Origin: an uncultured Mucispirillum sp.
GTDB taxonomy: Bacteria; Chrysiogenota; Deferribacteres; Deferribacterales; Mucispirillaceae
Length of the DNA stretch: 5,045 nt
NCBI GenBank assembly: GCA_937890655.1
Contig: CALADT010000270.1
Coordinates: forward strand, 1 to 5,045
Reading direction: 5' to 3'
Shown here one piece after another: positions 1 to 5,045 of the stretch. The position numbers and the translations under genes are program-made. Under the pieces are notes generated by a model that was not told the origin of the DNA, did not search any database, and saw only the letters and a program-made list of their open reading frames with translations. How positions within the stretch are numbered: the first letter of the stretch is position 1; every line of letters starts with the position of its first letter.

Positions 1-350
1 TCTAAAGGTAGTAATAATGACTTTTCTAGGGTTAGAAAACTTTTATCACCTTTTATATTTAGCTCTTTAAATACATTAATACTATTAAGGTCGGCTTTAA
101 AAAAGCTACATATATTATATATTTTTATAACCTGTTTAAAAGATATATTATTTATAAATGAAAAAGCAAGATTTAACCCATTACTTATATTATATTCACC
201 ATAAAAAATATACTCATCCCCCGTATTACTAAAACCTGAAATTTGATAATATTTATTATCTATACTTATACATGCAGGGGGTATATTTGTTTCGTTATTA
301 TATATATTAAATAAATCATTATTAATATTATCTAGTTTTATTATTTCCAT
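1..350 (-). CDS. Hypothetical protein, N-terminal 116 residues (gene runs off the left edge)
   Basis: I do not recognise this gene. The reading frame is open from an ATG at 350 to the window edge with no stop, so it is 3'-truncated by the window and not broken. It begins MEIIKLDNINNDLFNIYNNE and is very rich in Asn, Ile and Tyr. There is no signal peptide or membrane segment in the visible part, so a cytoplasmic product is the simplest reading. That contrasts with the two exported proteins before it. Two cysteines are visible (C27, C82) and no catalytic motif can be seen. The start is supported by AAGGA five bases upstream, overlapping the stop of the preceding gene, and the gap to that gene is 8 bases. 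It is therefore very probably the fourth gene of the same transcription unit and translationally coupled. The coding call is fairly sure; the function is unknown. Confidence 0.8.
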   Translation of the reverse strand, partial: MEIIKLDNINNDLFNIYNNETNIPPACISIDNKYYQISGFSNTGDEYIFYGEYNISNGLNLAFSFINNISFKQVIKIYNICSFFKADLNSINVFKELNIKGDKSFLTLEKSLLLPL

Positions 351-355
351 TTTTT

Positions 356-360
356 TCCTT
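356..360 (-). promoter_or_regulatory. Shine-Dalgarno site of the left-edge partial gene
   Basis: AAGGA lies five bases before the ATG at 350, and its first two bases are part of the TAA stop of the upstream 698-codon gene. The overlap suggests translational coupling and supports a partial gene that is cut off by the window. Confidence 0.7.
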
Positions 361-2455
361 AATTTAAGAGAATTTCTTCATACTGTCTAAAAACTTCTAA
401 ATAGCAGTTAATTGTGTTACCACATTTGCTGTAATCTGTTTTAATATTATCATACATTTTATTATAATATTCTATAACATTAGCAGGGTAATGGTTTATT
501 TCTGCTATTTTCATTTTTTTATTAAATAATATATCAATATAAGCTCTATATGTTATAAGCTGGCGGTTAGAACATATCATTTTTACACTTTCTTCTATGG
601 CATTAGAGCAATCAAGCTCTGCTACACCTAAAAGTGATGCTCTTTCTATTAAAGCGTTTGTTTTTTCCCTTTCGCTTTTATAATAGTATGCTGGGAATTT
701 ATTAAACCCTACTTTTTCACCATCTATATTAATAACTAAAACTTCCCCATTTCTATCCATTAAAACCACATGTGGATTATTATTAATATTTGTTAAAATA
801 GTTTTAAAATATGATGTGTTATATATGAAATCATTTATTTCTTTTGCTACATCTTTATTTAAAATTTCTAAATTTTTGTTTAATAAAAAGTAATATTTTT
901 TCCGTTCGTAGCTAATATTGCTGGCATCATACTCTATAACTGCTAAATAAACTGGAGTGCTTGTTTTAGAGATATTTATAAATAAACAGTTAGCACCGTA
1001 TTTTTTTAAGTCAATACTTGTAAATTGGCTAAGATATGCTATAAATTCTTCAATGGTATATTTTTTATTTTTCATTACCTGTTTAAAGTTTAAGGCATAA
1101 AGAGTGTTTAACTGGTCTTTTAATGTATCCACATTTCCTGCTGCTGACATTAAATCACGTTCATATATTTTTTCATATATTACACTGCCATTTATTCCAA
1201 AAGATTCCATTTGGCTTACAATATGTAGTTTTTCTTTTGGAGTTTTATCTTGAAAAAGTTCACTAGCATAGTAGTTTTTGCCGTACTCTGTACTAAAATA
1301 TGCAGGGTTGCGTATTTCAATAGTGTTTAGTTTATTTTCCACTTCTGTGCCGTTTATAATATATGATGCTTTATTAAATGGCATAATATATAAATTACCG
1401 TAGTAAACGTTATCTGTGCAATGTCTTGCTGGGTATTTATATGGGTCGCCATTATTATCTTTGCCTATAATATTATAATAATACCTTGCATATAAATCTC
1501 TGTTTCTATAATCAAGTAATTCATCAAGTATAAAAAGTATAGACTGTTCGCTTACTTTATTAATATATACTTTATGGTAAATACCGTCGTTATAAATATC
1601 AAAATAACCGTTATTAAATAAAATATATTGTAATATATTTGACTCTTCTGCCCATTTATAAAAATCTGCAGGTTCTGTTATGGTGCTTTCTGACATTTTT
1701 AATATAAATGGTATAAAAAACCCAGCCGATAAGTTTTTATCAAATTCTACTTCCCTGTAGTTTTCTTTATAAAGTTTACTATATTTTACAATATCTTCTA
1801 AATTATAAAGACCGTCTTGGGCATAATAAGCAAGTGCAATATATAATGGGTAATGGCCAAATGCTCCGTATTCCCCTTTATCTATACTTGTTTTTAAATA
1901 ATCAATGGCTTTAAGTAACGCCCTATTTTTTATACCTTCATAGCCATGAGAAATAAGTGTTCTATATTCTTCTGTTTGGTATAACTCCCTGTTAAGGCCT
2001 GCAAAATAACCGTCTGAACAAGCTATTTGTGGGTTCTTTGTAATATCAAATTCATAGCCAAAAAACCTATAATTTATATATAAATTAGGTGCAAGGTTTG
2101 CTTTTAAATCTTCTAGTGCTGTTTCTATAACTAAAATAGTGTTTTCGTTATCAGCATTGCCCCTTACATACTGTATATAAATATTTTCTTCACCGCCCAT
2201 ATATTTATTTTCTGTCATAAGTGGGTCTACTATTATATACTCGTTATCTTCTTTAAAATCCACTGTATAAATATCATACTTACTACCTAGATATGTATTA
2301 AGGTAATAATTTTCTGCATCTGCATATTTTGTAACTTCAGTTGTAGGTGCTGTGCTATTTTCTTGTGTAGTGTCAGTTAAAGTTGCTGGTGATTCTTGGC
2401 TGTAACCATAACCTGCTGTTAATATAAAAGTAAATAGTAATAATAATTTTTTCAT
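359..2455 (-). CDS. Secreted/periplasmic protein with C-terminal LprI-like (DUF1311) domain
   Basis: This 698-residue exported protein has an unknown overall role. Residues 1-19 form a signal peptide (MKK, a hydrophobic core, then GYS before Q20) with no lipobox cysteine. Residues 20-45 are a Thr/Ser/Glu-rich linker. Residues about 175-235 look like paired helices resembling Sel1/TPR-type repeats (KAIDYLKTSIDKGEYGA, then YIALAYYAQDGLYNLED); this is an inference from spacing. An RNPAYF block lies near 382-387. A region of about 430-611 has no counterpart in the neighbouring paralog. Residues 612-698 carry C616-x11-C628 (LDCSNAIEESVKMICSNRQL) and C678-x5-C684 followed by YLEVFRQYEEIL. This is the pattern of the LprI-like/DUF1311 domain, whose namesake in Mycobacterium is a lysozyme-inhibiting lipoprotein; that activity cannot be assumed here. 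Three other cysteines are C146, C346 and C490. The ATG has a good Shine-Dalgarno site, and the gene follows its shorter paralog by 18 bases. Confidence 0.9.
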   Translation of the reverse strand: MKKLLLLFTFILTAGYGYSQESPATLTDTTQENSTAPTTEVTKYADAENYYLNTYLGSKYDIYTVDFKEDNEYIIVDPLMTENKYMGGEENIYIQYVRGNADNENTILVIETALEDLKANLAPNLYINYRFFGYEFDITKNPQIACSDGYFAGLNRELYQTEEYRTLISHGYEGIKNRALLKAIDYLKTSIDKGEYGAFGHYPLYIALAYYAQDGLYNLEDIVKYSKLYKENYREVEFDKNLSAGFFIPFILKMSESTITEPADFYKWAEESNILQYILFNNGYFDIYNDGIYHKVYINKVSEQSILFILDELLDYRNRDLYARYYYNIIGKDNNGDPYKYPARHCTDNVYYGNLYIMPFNKASYIINGTEVENKLNTIEIRNPAYFSTEYGKNYYASELFQDKTPKEKLHIVSQMESFGINGSVIYEKIYERDLMSAAGNVDTLKDQLNTLYALNFKQVMKNKKYTIEEFIAYLSQFTSIDLKKYGANCLFINISKTSTPVYLAVIEYDASNISYERKKYYFLLNKNLEILNKDVAKEINDFIYNTSYFKTILTNINNNPHVVLMDRNGEVLVINIDGEKVGFNKFPAYYYKSEREKTNALIERASLLGVAELDCSNAIEESVKMICSNRQLITYRAYIDILFNKKMKIAEINHYPANVIEYYNKMYDNIKTDYSKCGNTINCYLEVFRQYEEILLN
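362..622 (-). other. LprI-like (DUF1311) domain of the 698-residue protein, residues 612-698
   Basis: The domain opens with LDC, has cysteines 12 positions apart (C616, C628) and an ICSNRQL motif. It then runs through a charged, Tyr-rich helical stretch to C678-GNTIN-C684 and a terminal amphipathic helix. Known LprI-like domains have the same layout: an xDC-x11-C start with an E-x2-IC motif, a long helical stretch, then a CG-x4-C motif leading into an L-x2-x-Y/F-x2-R/Q-x2-L helix. The cysteines would be expected to form disulfides in an oxidising compartment, which fits the signal peptide. Assignment is by recognised pattern only, without a profile search. Confidence 0.72.
623..1168 (-). other. 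Region unique to the longer paralog (about residues 430-611)
   Basis: When the 698- and 494-residue proteins are lined up by eye on shared blocks, the shorter one passes almost directly from the segment after RNPAY to its terminal cysteine module. The longer one has about 180 extra residues here. These include alternating hydrophobic stretches that look like beta strands (PVYLAVIEYD, HVVLMDRNGEVLVINIDGE) and the single cysteine C490. I recognise no domain. Boundaries are approximate, and the difference could be an insertion in one copy or a loss in the other. Confidence 0.45.
2399..2455 (-). other. Signal peptide (signal peptidase I type), residues 1-19
   Basis: The leader has a KK-charged start, an uninterrupted LLLLFTFILTAG hydrophobic core, and small residues at -3 and -1 (G17, S19) before Q20. 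There is no cysteine near the cleavage site, so the mature protein should not be lipidated. This differs from the paralog upstream. Confidence 0.8.
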
Positions 2456-2459
2456 ATAT

Positions 2460-2465
2460 CACCTT
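2460..2465 (-). promoter_or_regulatory. Shine-Dalgarno site of the 698-codon gene
   Basis: AAGGTG lies four bases before the ATG at 2455, within an 18-base gap after the TAG stop of the lipoprotein gene. It picks out this ATG as the start, which also gives a complete signal peptide. Confidence 0.7.
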
Positions 2466-2473
2466 AATGTATC

Positions 2474-3958
2474 CTAATAGTTTTCAATAACAACATCATC
2501 TGCCGATATGGTGCAATCCACTTTACCAAAACATTTTTTAGAATGGATATGTTTTGCAAGTATAAGCATTTCCCTAGAACCACATATATAAACCGTATCC
2601 CCTACTGATTTTTCAAGACAGTCTATAACACCTTTAAACTTAAATAAACGGTGGATATCTGGCTGTTGGTCTCGTATATTACCTTTCCATACGGTTTTTA
2701 CTTTATTATTTTCATAAACCATATAATCAGTTTGAGTAAATGGAATATTGTATTCACTTAATATTTTAGGAAAAACACCTTTAAAATATAACTTATTATT
2801 TAAAGGCTTAAGGTAGTTTAAGTTATAATAGGCAGGGTTTCTAAAGCCCATTCTATATGGATAACCGTTTTTCATTTCAATAGTATAAACTACACCTTTT
2901 AGTGGGAGAAAATAAATTGGGTTATCATAAAGTTTATCAAAATTATTGGTTATTTTATAGTAAGCTGCAGAATCCTGCTCACTACTACTTTTACCTGTAA
3001 TAGTTTTCTTTAGTATGGAAGTTGTTATTTTATAATCCCTAAAACGTTCATAAAATGGGTTTATGGCATATTTATTACGAACAGCTAACCCAACAGGCAT
3101 ATAAAAATTATCGTTTAAATAGTTATATACACCACCTTGTGATATGGCAATATTAAAAAAACCTTTACTTAAACCATCTCTTATAACTTCTTCAAGGCCT
3201 ATATTATCATTATATGCTAAATAGTTTAAAAGTTCTGCAACATTTGTATTATTAATACCTAAAAATGTTATATCTTTACCACCATACTCTTTCCACAGGG
3301 CTGCATATTTTTTTATATTTTCAAGCTGGTATAACCTGTCTTGCGCTAAATAAGATAAAGCTATCATTAAACTTGCCATAGCTTTGTCTTCGTCTTTTTT
3401 CTCCTGCATATTGTTTTCTAAAACGTATTTTACCATATTTCTTGCTTTTAAAAGTGCAAGGTTAATACGCCTTGTAACTTCTGTCTGTAAAACATAGTTG
3501 TTATAAACTTCATCAGTTATTTTTGATTCATATACAGTAGAATATGGTAGTATATACTGGTTAAAATCAAAAATATTTAAGTTATCTCTATTTACATAAT
3601 AATAGCTAATAACTTTATAAGCATCTTGTAATGTGTTACCATTTCTTAAAAACTCAGATGCTAGTTCATAACTTTTATATTGAGTAAAATTATCATCAGT
3701 TAAAACATATGCTTCTAAACTATATCTTGGTAAATATTTTTCATAATCACTTTCTTGTGTTATATCTAATAAAAAACTATACTTCATATCTTTATTATAT
3801 AATGAAGTGCCGGCATTTACTGTATCTAAATTATTTTCCATACTATCAAATATGTTATATTCTTTAGACACTTTTATTTTATCTATTTTAAATTCGCCGT
3901 TATCTTTACAGGCTGTAAAAAAAACTAATAAAACTAAAAATGATAATATTTTTTTCAT
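2474..3958 (-). CDS. Predicted lipoprotein, shorter paralog of the following secreted protein
   Basis: This 494-residue protein starts with a lipoprotein-type leader: MKK, a hydrophobic core, then FFTAC with the lipidation cysteine at C17. The -3 residue is Phe and not the preferred Leu, so the lipobox is slightly off consensus. Its function is unknown. Residues about 165-225 look like helical Sel1/TPR-type repeats (IALSYLAQDRLYQLENIKKY at 199-218). A GFRNPAYY block lies at 371-378. The C-terminus holds C447-x11-C459 and C476-x5-C482. These blocks occur in the same order in the downstream 698-residue protein, so I infer a tandem duplication followed by strong divergence. Apart from C17, these four are the only cysteines in the protein, which fits paired disulfides outside the cytoplasm. 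The gene follows ftsY by 11 bases with a strong Shine-Dalgarno site overlapping the ftsY stop. The coding call is sure; lipidation is likely; the role is not known. Confidence 0.9.
   Translation of the reverse strand: MKKILSFLVLLVFFTACKDNGEFKIDKIKVSKEYNIFDSMENNLDTVNAGTSLYNKDMKYSFLLDITQESDYEKYLPRYSLEAYVLTDDNFTQYKSYELASEFLRNGNTLQDAYKVISYYYVNRDNLNIFDFNQYILPYSTVYESKITDEVYNNYVLQTEVTRRINLALLKARNMVKYVLENNMQEKKDEDKAMASLMIALSYLAQDRLYQLENIKKYAALWKEYGGKDITFLGINNTNVAELLNYLAYNDNIGLEEVIRDGLSKGFFNIAISQGGVYNYLNDNFYMPVGLAVRNKYAINPFYERFRDYKITTSILKKTITGKSSSEQDSAAYYKITNNFDKLYDNPIYFLPLKGVVYTIEMKNGYPYRMGFRNPAYYNLNYLKPLNNKLYFKGVFPKILSEYNIPFTQTDYMVYENNKVKTVWKGNIRDQQPDIHRLFKFKGVIDCLEKSVGDTVYICGSREMLILAKHIHSKKCFGKVDCTISADDVVIENY
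2477..2626 (-). other. Shortened LprI-like four-cysteine module, residues about 445-494
   Basis: IDCLEKSVGDTVYICGSREM gives the same DC-x11-C spacing and IC-x-S-R signature as the downstream paralog, and KCFGKVDC gives the same C-x5-C. Only 16 residues separate the two cysteine pairs, against 49 in the longer protein, and the final helix is short. I read it as a reduced LprI-like/DUF1311 domain. It may fall below profile thresholds if searched alone. Confidence 0.5.
3911..3958 (-). other. Lipoprotein signal peptide (signal peptidase II type), residues 1-16
   Basis: MKKILSFLVLLVFFTA precedes C17. The core is hydrophobic and Thr and Ala sit at -2 and -1. After the cysteine come Lys and Asp. 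By the Escherichia coli rule only Asp at +2 retains a lipoprotein in the inner membrane, so Asp at +3 says little about sorting here. Confidence 0.78.
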
Positions 3959-3965
3959 ATGCTCT

Positions 3966-3971
3966 CTCCTT
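3966..3971 (-). promoter_or_regulatory. Shine-Dalgarno site of the lipoprotein gene, overlapping the ftsY stop
   Basis: AAGGAG lies seven bases before the ATG at 3958, and its two leading A bases belong to the TAA stop of ftsY. This is a strong ribosome binding site placed for termination-reinitiation coupling. Confidence 0.8.
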
Positions 3972-4908
3972 AAAACATAGCTTCCACAAAATTAGCAGGG
4001 TCAAATGGCCTTAAATCTTCCATAGATTCCCCAAAACCTATATATCTTATAGGTAGTTTTAATTCACTTACAAGCCTAATTGCAATACCACCTTTTGCTG
4101 TGCCGTCTAATTTTGTAAGCACTGCTGCATTAACATTTATTGCTTCTTTAAAAGTTTTAGCTTGAGTGAGTGCATTTTGCCCACTGGTTGCATCAAGAAC
4201 AATTAAACTTTCCTGCACTTTGTAGCCTAACACTTTTTCAGATACTTTATTTATTTTTATAAGTTCCTGCATAAGGTTATGTTTTGTATGAAGTCTGCCG
4301 GCTGTATCTGCAATAACTACATCAATATTTTTTGCTTTTGCACTAAGTAAGCCGTCATGAATAACAGCTGCAGGGTCGCTTCCGTCTGACTGTCTAACAA
4401 TTGGAATATTAAGCCTTTCTGCCCATACAGAAAGCTGGTCAGCTGCTGCTGCTCTAAATGTGTCCCCTGCTATTAACATAACAGATTTACCAGCGTTTTT
4501 ATACATATTAGCTAGTTTTGCAATACTTGTGGTTTTACCTGCTCCGTTTACACCAGAAACAAGTATAACATATGGTTTATTTGTCATATCTTCTTGAAAT
4601 TCATCAACACTACTTAATATTTCAACTAATGTCTGTTTTAGTGCGTCAATAATCCGTTCAGAATCTTTTAATGTTCCCCTTGTGTATTCTGTGCGTATTT
4701 TTTCAATTATCATATCAGCAGATTGTGGCCCAATATCTGCTGTAATTAAAAACTCTTCTAATTCTTCAAGTAATTCATCATCTATTGTTTTTTTACCAAG
4801 AAAAACCATGGATAGCCCATCACGAAATTTCCCTGATGTTTTTTTCATACCTTTTTTAAGATTATCTTCGGTTGTTTTATCCTTTTTAAAAAAATCAAAT
4901 AACCCCAT
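3970..4908 (-). CDS. ftsY: Signal recognition particle receptor FtsY (SRP GTPase)
   Basis: FtsY is the membrane-associated GTPase that receives ribosome-SRP complexes. It pairs with Ffh, and both hydrolyse GTP as the nascent chain passes to the Sec translocon. All SRP-GTPase motifs are visible in the 312 residues: P-loop GVNGAGKTT (119-127), DTFRAAA (149-155), DTAGR (201-205), TKLDGTAKGG (265-274) and GFGE (291-294) followed by DLRPFD. The N domain covers about 20-100 with the usual ELEEFLITADIG segment (49-60). The protein starts MGLFDFFKK and lacks the long acidic A region of the Escherichia coli protein, as in many bacteria. The amphipathic N-terminal helix would then be the main membrane contact. 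An in-frame TAA directly precedes the ATG, fixing it as the first possible start, and GAGGGG lies just upstream. FtsY and not Ffh, because no methionine-rich M domain follows the G domain. Confidence 0.98.
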   Translation of the reverse strand: MGLFDFFKKDKTTEDNLKKGMKKTSGKFRDGLSMVFLGKKTIDDELLEELEEFLITADIGPQSADMIIEKIRTEYTRGTLKDSERIIDALKQTLVEILSSVDEFQEDMTNKPYVILVSGVNGAGKTTSIAKLANMYKNAGKSVMLIAGDTFRAAAADQLSVWAERLNIPIVRQSDGSDPAAVIHDGLLSAKAKNIDVVIADTAGRLHTKHNLMQELIKINKVSEKVLGYKVQESLIVLDATSGQNALTQAKTFKEAINVNAAVLTKLDGTAKGGIAIRLVSELKLPIRYIGFGESMEDLRPFDPANFVEAMF

Positions 4909-5045
4909 TTACCCCTCAAATAAATATATTAGCTAAAGCATTTTATTATAATTTTATTGAAATTGCAATAAAAGAAATATTATGACAAAAGGTAAATTCT
5001 AAAAACGATTGCGACAAATTAAGCAGTTATTTAAGTTTTCAAAAA
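4909..5045 (-). promoter_or_regulatory. Leader region of ftsY with a possible promoter
   Basis: This AT-rich stretch of 137 bases has no convincing gene. A perfect TATAAT lies at 4945-4950 on the minus strand, which would place the transcription start near 4938 and give a leader of about 30 bases. At the normal 17-base spacing the -35 position is poor (TTTTAT). TTGCAA at 4963-4968 is a better hexamer but only 12 bases away. In such AT-rich DNA a TATAAT can arise by chance, so the promoter is tentative. The upstream gene may also read in from beyond the window. Confidence 0.4.
4912..4917 (-). promoter_or_regulatory. Shine-Dalgarno site of ftsY
   Basis: GAGGGG lies three bases before the ATG at 4908 (its GAGG core is five bases away), standing out in otherwise G-poor DNA. 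Together with the in-frame TAA just before the ATG it settles the start. Confidence 0.75.

Noticed and set aside
351..356. The T run between the 698-codon gene and the partial gene, as a terminator
   Set aside because: It is on the plus strand; in the direction of transcription it is an A run between the Shine-Dalgarno site and the ATG. There is no hairpin beside it.
2477..2626. The paired cysteines as a metal-binding site
   Set aside because: The spacings x11 and x5 do not resemble CxxC-type metal sites. An exported protein with an even number of conserved cysteines is better explained by disulfides.
4682..4936. An 84-codon open frame on the plus strand
   Set aside because: It lies almost wholly antisense to the conserved 5' part of ftsY. 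Its product is a Ser-rich low-complexity sequence of the kind an antisense frame gives. Nothing supports translation.
4957..4983. A possible plus-strand promoter, TTGAAA and TATTAT separated by 15 bases
   Set aside because: The spacing is short, such hexamers are common in AT-rich DNA, and no plus-strand gene start follows within the window.
4999..5043. A short minus-strand open frame at the right edge that could be the end of an upstream gene, finishing in NRF and TAG
   Set aside because: Only 14 codons are visible and no family can be recognised. Another frame also ends there in TAA, so there is no way to choose.
1..5045. Mobile element, prophage or defence island
   Set aside because: There is no transposase, integrase, terminal repeat or toxin/nuclease motif. 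Base composition and codon use look alike across ftsY and its neighbours.

Overview
The window is a strongly AT-rich bacterial segment in which every credible gene lies on the minus strand, so it reads from right to left. It looks like one compact transcription unit. The order is ftsY (4908 to 3970), a predicted lipoprotein gene (3958 to 2474), a larger predicted secreted-protein gene (2455 to 359), and the first 116 codons of a fourth gene running off the left edge (350 to 1). The three junctions are only 11, 18 and 8 bases long. Each carries a TTAAGG-type Shine-Dalgarno sequence, and two of these overlap the preceding stop codon. I see no hairpin terminator, RNA gene, CRISPR array or mobile element.

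The only gene recognisable by full-length family features is ftsY, the signal recognition particle receptor GTPase. It is a compact form with an intact NG domain and almost no acidic N-terminal region. The next two genes encode exported proteins that I read as divergent tandem paralogs. They share a series of collinear landmarks, including an IALxYxAQDxLYxLExIxKY block and an RNPAY block, and both end in a four-cysteine module (C-x11-C, then C-x5-C). In the 698-residue protein this module matches what I know of the LprI-like (DUF1311, PF07007) domain. In the 494-residue lipoprotein the same four cysteines survive, but the stretch between the two pairs is much shorter. The two copies also differ in export: the smaller has a lipobox cysteine, while the larger has an ordinary signal peptidase I type leader followed by a Thr/Ser/Glu-rich linker.

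The organism cannot be fixed from this sequence. The very low GC content, heavy use of ATA, AAT and TAT codons, lipoprotein and periplasmic-type signal peptides, and the FtsY sequence suggest an AT-rich Gram-negative bacterium. Mucispirillum and other Deferribacterota, or a Brachyspira-like spirochete, are my best guesses, and this is inference from general impression only.

Together the genes suggest a housekeeping protein-targeting gene followed by an envelope-protein pair of unknown function. The link may be only shared transcription. No described biological system is evident. The part most worth follow-up is the paralogous pair with full and shortened LprI-like modules.
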